This document shows, piece by piece, positions 24,601-35,259 of a DNA stretch of 64,000 nt. The notes beneath the pieces were generated by a model. It had not been told where the DNA came from, did no database searches, and saw only the letters and a program-made list of their open reading frames with translations. Made by a program: the position numbers and the translations under genes. Within the stretch, counting starts at the first letter, position 1; each line of letters starts with the position of its first letter. Origin of the DNA: Chondrosia reniformis (Eukaryota > Porifera > Demospongiae > Chondrillida > Chondrillidae); contig OX359200.1 of assembly GCA_947172415.1 (NCBI GenBank), positions 2,916,501 through 2,980,500 on the forward strand. Direction: 5' to 3'.

Positions 24601-25036
24601 TAGTACCACAACTAGGAAATAAAACTAGTACATATAACCGGTACATATAACTTGTACCTACAAGTAGTGCATACAACTAGTTACTTGTACATTCAACTAG
24701 TACATATACCTAGTTAAAACTGCCACTACATGCAACTAGTTCATATAACTAGTACATACAACAATTACATACAACTAGTACATATATCAAGTACCTTCAA
24801 CTACATACAACTAGTACATACAATAAGTATATACAAATAGTAAATACATATTTTACAAGTACCTACACCAAGTACATACTACTAGTACACACAACTAGAA
24901 CATACAATTAGTACCTACATCTAGTATATATAACAAGTACATACAAACATTACACACAACTAGTACATACAACTACATAAAACTGGCACATACAACCAGT
25001 ATATACAACTAGTAAATTCAGATTGTTTCTAATACA
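18658..25036. repeat. 13-bp satellite, 6.4 kb
   Basis: Longest uninterrupted satellite stretch. Internal repeats: a 132-bp tandem duplication (about 21621-21885), and a block with an ACGTCTGGTT variant at 20785 repeated at 21892 (1107 bp apart). No gene, RNA or mobile element seen. Confidence 0.9.
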
Positions 25037-25042
25037 TCAATT

Positions 25043-25075
<33 letters not shown>

Positions 25076-25914
25076 CAACAGCGTTTCTCCTATGCAGGAG
25101 GTAGCCAGAATACATATTGTTATAATACCTACTGGACCTGTTGCTTTAAAATAAAGATATACGGACTTAGATATATGCATGCACAGTTCTGTATAAGTTT
25201 TATCATTAATTCAAGTCATCTTCCCATCTTTTCCGCGGTCTCCCTCTTGGTCTCTTTCCTGGCAGCTCCTCTATATACACCGTCTTCACTAGTCTCTCTT
25301 CTGGCATCTCTTCAATCATCTTCATCCATTGCTTCTTCTTTCTTATTACAGTATCTATAACATCTTCTTGCCTCAGTCTCTCTCTAATGTCATCGCTTCT
25401 CATCCTGTCCATTCTTGTGACACCCTCAACTTTCCTCAGGTATCTCATCTCTTTTGCCTGCAGCTTCTTCTTGTGCCTGTTCTGCAGTGTCCACGTTTCA
25501 CTGCCATAGAGTAGTGTAGGCTTCACCACGGCATTGTATACTCTCAATTTTGTGGCCTTGCTTAGCTCTTTACGATCTACAACCTCCTTTCTCAGTGCCC
25601 CTATGGTTCTGCATGTCAGCCCTATTCTGCTATCAACCTCATCTTTGCATGACCCCTCCTCATTGAACATTGCCCCTAAATACTTCATCACTTTCACTTC
25701 TTCTATCTTCTCCCCCTTTACCGATACATTGCATGGACCTCCTCCTCTTTTCACAACCATTGCCTTAGTCTTCCCCCAGTTTATCTTCATCTGCCACTTT
25801 GCCATCACACCGTCTAAGATCCTTAGATTGCTCTCCACATCCTCCTCTTTCTCCACCACTAGCATTAGGTCATCCGCAAAAAAGAGAAACTGCACATTTC
25901 TATCTTCCAGTTTG
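25037..25914 (-). mobile_element. RTE-like non-LTR retrotransposon, 3' fragment with (AATC)n tail
   Basis: 3' part of a LINE on the - strand. The + strand shows a (AATC)n microsatellite at about 25043-25074, which on the - strand is the element's 3' terminal simple repeat, as in RTE/Bov-B-type elements that end in short tandem repeats rather than poly-A. A ~130-bp 3' untranslated region precedes it. The 5' boundary is a run of 18 A (+ strand) at 25915-25932. Confidence 0.75.
25043..25074. repeat. (AATC)n microsatellite
   Basis: Eight tandem copies of the 4-bp unit, read as the 3' tail of the RTE-like fragment. Confidence 0.9.
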
Positions 25915-25916
25915 AA
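25206..25916 (-). pseudogene. Reverse transcriptase C-terminal half of RTE-like LINE
   Basis: Open from the A-tract at 25916 down to TAA near 25206. Starts just before the catalytic motif FFADDLMLV (both Asp present) and continues through KINWGKTKAMVV, MKYLGAMFNEEG, a PTLLYGSETWTL segment, and the C-terminal RPRGRPRKRWEDDL typical of these LINEs. Everything N-terminal to motif C (endonuclease and palm start) is missing, so it is a truncated relic although the remaining frame is undamaged. The open frame reads on into unrelated sequence and satellite up to 26150; that part is not protein. Clade is given as RTE-like from motifs and tail; another LINE clade is possible. Confidence 0.75.
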
Positions 25917-26036
25917 AAAAAAAAAAAAAAAATTAAATGGCGGCAGTGACCGATCGCGTCGGGTAACCTGTCTTCGATGTGACAGCCCACCGATCTTGTA
26001 AGAATGCCACAGCCGACAAAGATTGGGGCAGATTGG
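25915..26036. other. Unclassified insert with 18-base A/T tract
   Basis: A18 (25915-25932) followed by ~105 bp of GC-richer, non-satellite sequence (ATGGCGGCAGTGACC...) ending in GATTGGGGCAGATTGG before satellite. It may be the 5' leader or a SINE-like head fused to the RTE 3' part. I could not recognise tRNA or 5S boxes with confidence. Confidence 0.5.
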
Positions 26037-27726
26037 ACATACAACTGGAACACATCTGGTACATACATCTGGTACATACAAATAATAAGCACAACTAGTA
26101 CATATAAATAGTGCATATATACAACTAGTACATGAAACTGCTACATACAACTAGTACATAGAACTACTAAATATAACCATTACATACAACGATTACACAC
26201 AAATAAAACATACAACTAGTACATATAACTTGTACATACAATTAGTACACAAAACTAGTATGGCGTACATACAACTAGTACATACAACTAGTACAAACAA
26301 TTAGAACATTCAACCAGTACATATAACTAGGACGTACAACTAGTACACACAACTAGTACAAACAATTAGAACATACAACCAGTACATATAACTAGGACGC
26401 ACAACTGGTACACACAACTAGTATCGAGTACATACAACAAGTACATACAACTAGTACAAACAATTAGAACATACAACTAGTACATACAACTGGAACATAC
26501 AACTAGTACATAGCTACTACATACAACTACCACATAAAACTAGTACCTACAACTAGTAAATAAAACTAGTACTAGTACCTACAATTACTTACAATTACTA
26601 AATATATATAACTAGTACACAATACTAGTACACATAACTAGTACATATAACTGGTACATTTAACTAGTACATATAAATAGTACATACAACTAGTTCATAA
26701 AACTAGTACATACAACTAGAACATGCAACTAGTATCTAGTATATACAACTACAACCTACCTAGTACCTAGTATATCTAGTAAAAGATTCAACAACTAGTA
26801 CATACACATAGTACATACAACTAGTACATACAACTAAAAACTAGTACATACTACTAGTTTATAGAACGAGTACATAATACTAGAACATACAACTTGTACA
26901 TAGCTAACATTTATAACTAGTATATACATACAGCTAGTACATACAACTAGTACAAACAATTAGTACATACAACTAGTACCTACAATTAGTAAATATAACT
27001 AGTGCTAGTACATAAAACTATTGCATACAACTAGTAAATATAAGTAGTACAAACAACTAGTACATGCAACTAGTTCATACAACTAGTACACACCAAATAG
27101 TGCACACAACTATTATATACAATTAGTACATTTAACTAGTACATTCAACTAATTCATACAACTTCGGCAAATAAATAGGACATATAACTAGTACATACAC
27201 CTACTACATATAACTAGTAAAGACACATATACCTAGTTATAATAAATAGTACATACACATTGTACATACAAATAGTACATACGATTAATACATACAAATA
27301 ATTCATAGAATGAGTAGATAATACTAGAACCTAAAACTTGTATATACAACTAGTACATAGCTACTACATACAACTAGCGTATACGTAAAACTAGTACGTA
27401 CAACTAGTACATAAAACTAGTAAATACAACTAGTACTAGTACATAAAACTTGTGCAGACAACTAGTACAAGGAACTAGTAAGTACAACTAGTACTAGTAC
27501 ATAAAACTTGTGCAGACAACTAGTAAAAGGAACTAGTAAGTACAACTAGTACATCGAAATAGTGCACACAACTAGTACACACAAGTAGAATATACAACTA
27601 GTACATTCAACTAGTACATACAACTGGTACAAAAAACGAGGACATGTAACTTGTAAATACCTCTGCTACATATAACCATTTACTACACATATACCTAGTA
27701 ATTATAAATGGTACACACAATTAGTA
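26037..27726. repeat. 13-bp satellite
   Basis: Forward-orientation satellite with short longer-period duplications (about 65 bp near 26.29-26.40 kb; about 63 bp near 27.42-27.55 kb). No gene seen. Confidence 0.9.
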
Positions 27727-27918
27727 CATTTAACAATTAAACACAACAGGGGCAGTGGAAACGGCGGAAATGGCGGAAACCGTGAAAATGGCCAAGGAGG
27801 TTTTTGACGAAGCCATGAAGCTAGCATGCAGCTTTCTAACTAAGAGTGCTTAAGGCCGTCCTATTGTGAGAACGTTTAAAAACAGTGAGAGAGAACAAAA
27901 AATGGCCTTGCGCAATAC
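27727..27918. other. Unclassified ~190-bp insertion
   Basis: Non-satellite block beginning CAGGGGCAGTGGAAACGG and ending near AATGGCCTTGCGC. No open frame, no convincing inverted ends. Likely a small transposon relic; identity unknown. Confidence 0.5.
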
Positions 27919-28147
27919 AAGTAGTACATACAAGTTGTACATATAACTAGTACTTACTTCTAGTAAATACAACTAGTACATAAAACTAGTAAATATAACT
28001 AGTACATATAACTTGTATATATATAAATAATACATACAACTAGTACATGCAACAAGTATCTAGTACATGCAACTACAACCTACCTTTTACCTAGTATAAC
28101 TAGTACAAGAACCAACAACTAGTACATACATATAGTACCTACAACTA
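27919..28147. repeat. 13-bp satellite
   Basis: Short forward-orientation satellite segment between two insertions. Confidence 0.85.
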
Positions 28148-29158
28148 CACAGGTGCCATATGACTGATCTGCGTGCTTTTACGTTTTTTATAAACACTTT
28201 TAAAAGCAAGTTTCGTTCTAACAGAAACGATTTGCTAACTTAAACTGGTATACATCGAAGCTCTTATTTAAATGTCAGCACAATCAAAAATTTGAGCGAG
28301 ATTGAACAACCAATATCGAAGATATAACGTGTTAAAAAGGGCCAATTTTAAAACTCTCAGACACTATGCGCTTAGTCTAGGAAAAAGCTAGAACTACGTT
28401 CTATACTTTATTGGAAAGGTTACAATGTATTCTAACAAAATTAAGAAGTCCGTTTCGATTCGCCCATCCGTTGAGAAGAAAACTGTGAAAATACACTTTT
28501 AATAGATTAGTAAATGCTATTTAATCTTTCATATCTTGGGAAATAAAGCTCAGACGCAAATGGACTTCTTAATTCTTACTAAATGACACTCACTGAATCC
28601 ATTGAAGCTGACTACGTGACTATGAGGATTTCTAACTTAAGCCCATAGGCAATTTTCCTTCACTTCTGCAACAGACGCCATTTCTTAACATTTAAATCAT
28701 ATTCATTAGCAAATAAGTTTATTCATGGGATGATTTACAGATTTGAAACGCAAACGGTGAAATTTTATAGCCGGATGTTAATATTACGTAAAAAGTAAGT
28801 ATTCGACGATAGCTAGAGAAGTGAATCATTTTATAGCTTTACATTAATTGTATAACACAATACGTACGAAGTGAGACAATTAAATAAAACATTAATAGGA
28901 TACGAAGTGAGACGATTATAAGACAATGATACGAAGCGAGATGATTATATACGATATGTAAATCAATTAAGCCAAAGGATGCTATAACCAATTTAACAAT
29001 GGACGATTTTAAATTCCTTCCGGTGTGTAACCGATAACACTAAATGACGCATTCACTCTTAACAATTGAAAACGAAAATTCTTTATTAATTATTGCTTGT
29101 CACGTGTTGATCGCTATAAGGCAGCCTATCCCTAAGGAACAGTCATAAGGTACCAGTG
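28148..29158. mobile_element. TA-flanked non-autonomous DNA transposon (~1.0 kb)
   Basis: 1011-bp AT-rich, non-coding element. Terminal inverted repeats CACAGGTGCCATATGACTG (left) and CACTGGTACCTTATGACTG (right, reverse complement), flanked by TA (28146-28147 and 29159-29160). Internally, TACGAAGTGAGACGATTA-like units repeat about three times near 28.87-28.94 kb. The right end of the block at 43764-44206 has a closely related terminus. TA flanks suggest a Tc1-mariner-type mobiliser. Confidence 0.75.
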
Positions 29159-30347
29159 TAGTACATACTACTAGTATATACAACTAGAAACTAGTACATA
29201 CTACTAGTTCATAGAACAGTTACATAATACTAGAACATACAACTTGTAAATGCAACTAGTACATAGCTAATATTTATGTCTAGTATATACATGCAACTAT
29301 TACATACAACTGGTTCATAACTATTACATACAACTAGTACATACAACTAGTAAAAACAATTAGAATATACAACTACTACAAACAACTTGTACATACCACT
29401 AGTACCTACAACTACTAAATATAACTAGGACTAGTACATAAAACTAGAACATGCAACTAGTACATTCAACTAGTACAAACAACTAGGACAAACAACTAGG
29501 TCATATAACTGTTACATATACCTACTACATATACCTAGTAAATACACATATACCTTGTAATAATAAATAGTACTTACAACTAGTACATACAGCTATTGCA
29601 TACAACTAGTACATATAACTAGTACATAAACATATAACTAGTACATACATTAATAACTGGTACTTATAAATAGTACATACACATAGTTCATACAACTAGT
29701 ACATACAACTAGAAACTAGTACATACAACTAGTTCATAGAACGAGTACATAATACTAGAATGTACAGCTTGTATAAACAACTAGTACATAGCTACTACAT
29801 ACAACTAGTATATACGTACAACTAGTACCTACAACTCGTACATCACTAGCACATACAACTAGTACATAAATCTAGTACAAACAATTAGTATATACAACTA
29901 CTACATACAACTACAACATAAAACTAGTACCTACCACTAGTAAATATAACTAGTACTAGTACATAAAACTAGTGCACACAATTAGTACATACAACTAGTA
30001 AAAACAACTAGGACATAAAACTAGAACATACGCCTACTACATATGACTAGTACATACACATATACCTAGAAATTATAAATAGCTCATACAACTAATACAT
30101 ACAGCTAGTGCATACAACTAGTATATACAACTAGTAAATACAACTAGTACATACAACTAAAAACTAGTATATACAACTAGCTCATAGAACAAGTACAAAA
30201 TACTAGTATGTACAACTTGTATATTCAACTAGTACATTGCTACTACATACAACAAGTAAAAACAACTAGGACATATAACTAGTACATACACCTACTAGCA
30301 TATAACTAGCCCATACACATATACCTAGTAATTGTAAATAGTACATG
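29159..30347. repeat. 13-bp satellite
   Basis: Forward-orientation satellite. Nothing else seen. Confidence 0.9.
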
Positions 30348-30429
30348 ACTCTTCAGGTTTAGTTCCCTTATAGGCTCTTTACAGAATAGGCATAGCATGT
30401 AGGAAAATGGTATCTTAGATTTTTCATGT
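30348..30429 (+). mobile_element. Naiad-like Penelope tail, 82-bp 3'-end fragment
   Basis: CTCTTCAGGTTTAGTTCCC through TAGATTTTTCATG, matching the last ~80 bp of the tails at 655-1372 and 58909-59533. It shares their exact 3' end, so it is a severely 5'-truncated insertion. It lacks the TATA box and ribozyme. Confidence 0.8.
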
Positions 30430-30947
30430 AACTAGTACATACAACTAGTTCATGAAATTAGTACATACAACTAGTACATACAACTAGTACCTTCCTAGTA
30501 CCTAGTATAACTAGTACAAGAACCTACAACTGGTACATACAACTAGTACATACAACTAGAACATACAACTAATACATAGCTAGTACATAGAACTAGTATA
30601 TACATACAACTAGCATATATAACTAGTACACACACCTACTATATATAATTAATACATAAAAATATAACTAGTACATATAAATAGTACATACACATAGTAC
30701 ACACAACTAGTTCATACAACTCTACATGCAACTATGACATAGAACGAGTACATAAAACTAGGACCTATAACTAGTACACACGCCTACTACATACAACAAG
30801 TACATAAATATATAACTGGTACATATAAATAGTGCATCTATATAGTACATAAAACTAGGACATAAAACTGGTGCATACAACTTTAAACTAGTACATACAG
30901 CTAGTATATACATAAAACTAGTACATTTAACTAGTACATAAAACTAG
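30430..30947. repeat. 13-bp satellite
   Basis: Forward-orientation satellite. Nothing else seen. Confidence 0.9.
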
Positions 30948-31825
30948 TATCAGAGAGTACGGTAGTACTCTCTATGTTGGGATGGTACCGGTTGTTTTGT
31001 TTTCCCTATAGATTGGTATAGGAGCGAAAATCCGAAATAGGCAGAAAATCGCTGAAAAAAAGCTAAGTATAGTTAAAAATAGACCAGCCATGCTATAAAC
31101 TAGCCTTAAAGGCAAGCGACAGTGTTCTGCTAGCAAATGAACGAACTTTGAAAAATGCCATTATGTTTTCTTCTTCATCTTCTTCCCCTGCTGTAACTAA
31201 ACAAGGAAATAAGCTTTCGGCCTACTTATGAAGCAAAAATACTCCAAATTTTGCGGGCTGTATTCTTTTGTAGAAGCGAGAGCGATAACGTTATTATTGA
31301 GCATGACGGTTTTCGTCAAGGCTTCAATAAATTTGCCATTTGATGACGTCATATCAGCCTGAGATTGCAAAACCAAAATGGTCTCTTATATAATTCCTTG
31401 CTTATGCTCCATAAAAAGTACAGAAACTAGAGAATAATAAAAATTTTATACAAAAATAGTAGAAGATGTAGGGATGGCACAAAAAGCACAGAAACAAGAA
31501 AGGGATGTTACAGAGTGAAGAATTATTTATGCTTGAGTCACCCAACACCCTTGCTTGTAGGATTCATGCATAAATAATTCTTCCTTGCACGAGATTGCAA
31601 CTAAAGTACGGTCGAAATTACTGGGAAAAGGATCAATTGCGGAACTGGGTATGGACTTGAAGTACCTTGTGTTTATCGTCTGTACGCCCACAAAAGTACA
31701 GTCAACGACTTAAAGAGTTCTGTCAAGACTCAGAGAAAAATCACTCTTGCCAGAATCATCTGACTGAAGCTTACACTTATTTATATAGTCTGCATTATAC
31801 AGTATATTTTCTATAATAATAAATA
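30948..31825. mobile_element. MITE-like block starting with an AGAGTAC hairpin terminus
   Basis: Non-satellite, non-coding ~880 bp. The left end TATCAGAGAGTACGGTAG can fold as AGAGTAC-GGTA-GTACTCT and matches, in reverse orientation, the right end of the block at 50276-50676, so both carry the same terminus followed by GGGATGG. A perfect 16-bp inverted repeat, GAAGAATTATTTATGC, lies at 31517-31532 and 31568-31583. The right boundary is unclear because a pogo-type MITE adjoins. Probably composite. Confidence 0.55.
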
Positions 31826-31991
31826 CATTGGGACCTATTTACATGTCCACAATACGGAATAAAGAGTTGTCCGTATTTAGGAGGGTGCCATTGTATCGTG
31901 GTTAATGGATTTTCAATAGGGACTGCAACAATGTGTCCGCACTAGCAAGGTATCCACTATCAGGAGGTGTCCGTTAAGGGAGGTTCCACTG
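31826..31991. mobile_element. Short pogo/Tigger-type MITE (166 bp)
   Basis: Right terminus, read inward, is CAGTGGAACCTCCCTTAACG, a typical pogo/Tigger end; the left terminus CATTGGGACCTATTTACATG matches it at about 15 of 24 positions. TA flanks both ends (31824-31825, 31992-31993). A second, subterminal copy of the end (TGTCCGTATTTAGGAGGG) lies inside. Not coding. Confidence 0.65.
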
Positions 31992-33777
31992 TAGTACTAG
32001 AACCTACAACTAGTACATAAAGCTAGCACATACACCTAGTTCATACAACTAGTACATACAAAACGTACATACTACTAGTATATATATACAACTAGTACAT
32101 ACAACTAGTGCATACAACCAGTATATACAACTAATACCTTATAGTAGTCCTAAAAATTAGTACATACAACTAATACCTACATAATACTTACTATAAGTAG
32201 TACTAGAACCTATAACTAGTACATACAGCTAGGGCATACAACTAGTACAAGCAACTAGTACATGCAACTAGTACATACAACTAGCACATATAACTAGTAC
32301 ACAGAACTACTACATATAACCAGTACATACACATATAACTAGTACATAGAAATAGTACATACACCTAGTACATAAAACTAGTACATACACATATACCTAG
32401 AAAATATAAATAGTACATACAACTAATACATACAGCTAGTGCATACAAAACGTACCCACTACTAGTATATATATACAACTAGTACATACAACTAGTGCAT
32501 ACAACCAGTATATACAACTAATACCTTATAGTAGTCCTAAAAATTAGTACACACAACTAATACCTACATAATACTTACTATAAGTAGTACTAGAACCTAT
32601 AACTAGTACATACAGCTAGGGCATACAACTAGTACAAGCAACTAGTACATGCAACTAGTACATACAACTAGCACATATAACTAGTACACAGAACTACTAC
32701 ATATAACCAGTACATACACATATAACTAGTACATAGAAATAGTACATACACCTAGTACATAAAACTAGTACATACACATATACCTAGAAAATATAAATAG
32801 TACATACAACTAGTACATACAGCTAGTGCATACAAAACGTACCCACTACTAGTATATATATACAACTAGTACATACAACTAGTGCATACAACCAGTATAT
32901 ACAACTAATACCTTATAGTAGTCCTAAAAATTAGTACACACAACTAATACCTACATAATACTTACTATAAGTAGTACTAGAACCTATAACTAGTACATAC
33001 AGCTAGGGCATACAACTAGTACAAGCAACTAGTACATGCAACTAGTACATACAACTAGCACATATAACTAGTACACAGAACTACTACATTTAACCAGTAC
33101 ATACACATATAACTAGTACATAGAAATAGTACATACACCTAGTACATAAAACTAGTACATACACATATACCTAGAAAATATAAATAGTACATACAACTAG
33201 TACATACAGCTAGTGCATACAGCTAGTATATATAACTAGTCCACACACATATAACAAGTACATCCAACCAGAACATACAACTAGTATCTAGTACATACAA
33301 CTAGAACATACAACTAGTACTTAGCTAGTACATACAACTACTATATACGTACAACAAGTACACAGAACTTGTACATATAATTAGCACATACAACTACTAC
33401 ATACAGCTACTACATACAACTAGTCCCTACAACTAGTAAATATAGCTAGTTCTAGTACATACAACTAGCACATACAACTAGTACTTGCAACCAGTACATA
33501 TAACTAGTGCACACACTTACTACATAAACAAATACATAACTAGTATATATGAATAGTACATAAACATGGTACATACAACTAGTACATTAAACTAGTATAA
33601 ACAACTAGTAAATATATGGAATTAGTACATTTAACTAGTACATACAACTGGTATATACATACAACTAGTACATACAACTAGTACATAAAATTAATAGGTA
33701 CAACTAGTTCAAACAATTGGTAACTAGTACATATAACTAGTACATGCGTCTAGTACATACAACTAGTACATACAACT
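31992..33777. repeat. 13-bp satellite with 387-bp higher-order repeat
   Basis: Forward-orientation satellite. From about 32058 to 33221 three near-identical 387-bp units follow each other (landmark AAAACGTAC at 32060, 32447, 32834), each with the same order of ~30 variant monomers and an ACTATAAGTAGTACTAGAACC landmark. The last two units are almost identical, so amplification is recent. Confidence 0.9.
32058..33221. repeat. 387-bp higher-order repeat, three tandem copies
   Basis: Spacing of the CGTAC landmark at 32064, 32451 and 32838 gives a constant 387-bp period. Unit 1 has diverged most. Confidence 0.9.
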
Positions 33778-33844
33778 ATCTTTGGGATGGTACATCCTTC
33801 GACTTTTGAGCGTTTAAAAACGCAGTTGGTTTCTTTCAATTCTT

Positions 33845-33882
33845 GGTCAAACGTTTCGACCCTGGGGGTCTTCCTCAGTGAC
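33845..33882 (-). ncRNA. Hammerhead ribozyme, Penelope left arm
   Basis: On the - strand: GTCA (33882-33879), CTGAGGA (33878-33872; position 7 of the core is variable in hammerheads), helix II GACCC/GGGUC, GAAA (33857-33854), palindromic helix III ACGU, cleavage triplet GTT, TGAC (33849 downward). Matches the motif at 35118-35154. Confidence 0.78.
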
Positions 33883-34099
33883 TGATGGTTGAGTGGAAGA
33901 ATTGCCTCTATTTATAGAGGATTTTTCCCGCCATTTCCACTTCCTGTCATGTGACCCTCAGCAGAATGAGAAAAACAGGAAGTATGAATATTAAATCGTC
34001 TCCAGGCTTGATGTAACACAATGCCTTGATCTAAATTCATTCTCACCTGACTCTTCTGGATCCTGATGGCTTCTTTGACCCTTCTCCTTTGCCAGTGCT

Positions 34100-35088
34100 G
34101 TGATAAGGCCTAAGTTGTGGTTGAGATATGTGGATGACACATTTGTCATCTGGAATTATGGTGACGAGCAGCTGGAGGACTTCTTGAGTTTCCTCAATGG
34201 AAGACATCGCAACATCAAATTTACCATGGAGGAGGAGACCAATGGTTCCTTACCCTTCCTGGATGTGCAAGTAAAGAAGTGCATGGGAAGTTTGGACACA
34301 TTTGTGTATAGGAAACGAACACACACAGACAGGTACCTTCACTTTACCTCTCATCACCACCCTAGGGTAAAAAGTGGTATCGCACTGTGTCTCAAAGACA
34401 GAGCCGAAAAGATTTGTGGACCAAACTCCAGTAGCTTGGAAAAAGAAAAGGAGCACCTGGAAGGAGTCAAGCTAATGGATACCCTAAATGGGAGGCTCAC
34501 AGACTGCTCAACAGGAGAAGGCAGACTAAGGGGAGTGAGGATGAGTGTAAACACACACTCTTTATTCCATATATAAAGGGACTCAGTGAGATGATCGATA
34601 AAAGCTGTAGAAAAATGGGTATCCAGACCATTTTCTCCAAGCAGAGATCACTGAGAACCGTTTTATCCAACCCAAAACAGCCACAACCACCTATGGATAT
34701 CAAGGGTGTAGTTTACCTAATTCCTTGCTCTGAGTGTTCTGCAGTCTACATTGGTGAAACTGGAAGGACCCTGAAAGTGAGATTGGCAGAACACAAGCGA
34801 GCAGTCAGGATGGGGGATGTGAACAACGGTATAGCTGTTCACTCCCTCAAGACTGGCCACTCAATTGCTTGGGACAAGGCCAAGATTACAGACAGGGAAA
34901 CCCACTGGCAAAGGAGAAGGGTCAAAGAAGCCATCAGGATCCAGAAGAGTCAGGTGAGAATGAATTTAGATCAAGGCATTGTGTTACATCAAGCCTGGAG
35001 ACGATTTAATATTCATACTTCCTGTTTTTCTCATTCTGCTGAGGGTCACATGACAGGAAGTGGAAATGGCGGGAAAAATCCTCTATAA
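34100..35088 (+). pseudogene. Penelope-like RT C-terminal part plus GIY-YIG endonuclease
   Basis: RT part (34100 to about 34470): LWLRYVDDTFVIW (motif C intact), FTMEEETNGSLPFLDV, a YRKRTHTDRYLHF segment, HLEGV. A frameshift near 34465-34475 moves the frame; the new frame reads NGYPKWEAHRLLNRRR and then LFIPYIKGLSEMIDK into GIY-YIG: GVVYLIPC, AVYIGETGRTLKVRLAEHKR (GIY-YIG core, catalytic Arg and Tyr region), then the Glu-containing RRRVKEAIRIQ, ending in QVRMNLDQGIVLH. Everything upstream of motif C is missing. One frameshift plus truncation make it a pseudogene; the nuclease domain itself is undamaged. Confidence 0.85.
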
Positions 35089-35117
35089 ATAGAGGCAATT
35101 CTTCCACTCAACCATCA

Positions 35118-35154
35118 GTCACTGAGGAAGACCCCCAGGGTCGAAACGTTTGAC
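35118..35154 (+). ncRNA. Hammerhead ribozyme, Penelope right arm
   Basis: GTCA (35118-35121), CTGAGGA (35122-35128), helix II GACCC/GGGTC, GAAA (35143-35146), palindromic ACGU as helix III, GTT with predicted cleavage after T35150, TGAC (35151-35154) pairing with GTCA. Lies in the 3' untranslated part just after the GIY-YIG frame. Core bases complete; helix I is only 4 bp. Confidence 0.8.
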
Positions 35155-35259
35155 CAAGAATTGAAAAAAACCAACTGCGTTTTTAAACGCTCAAAAGTCG
35201 AAGGATGTACCATCCCAAAGATAAGTTCGACGCAGTTATAAGGAATCCTTATTCTATTA

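Larger units (their letters stand above)
33778..35259 (+). mobile_element. Penelope-like element with ~320-bp inverted terminal repeats
   Basis: The + part (about 34098-35259) runs from reverse transcriptase motif C through GIY-YIG to the 3' end; the left part (33778-34097) is an inverted copy of the last ~320 bp (34903-35223), so both outer ends are 3' ends. Each arm holds an outward-facing hammerhead. The + arm extends ~36 bp further (to TCCTTATTCTATT), matching the 3' terminus at 39208. Domain order RT then GIY-YIG is the canonical Penelope/Poseidon order. Head-to-head inverted copies are known for Penelope elements. Confidence 0.85.

Noticed and set aside
25534-26001. 155-codon open frame on +
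   Set aside because: Antisense shadow of the RTE-like reverse transcriptase.
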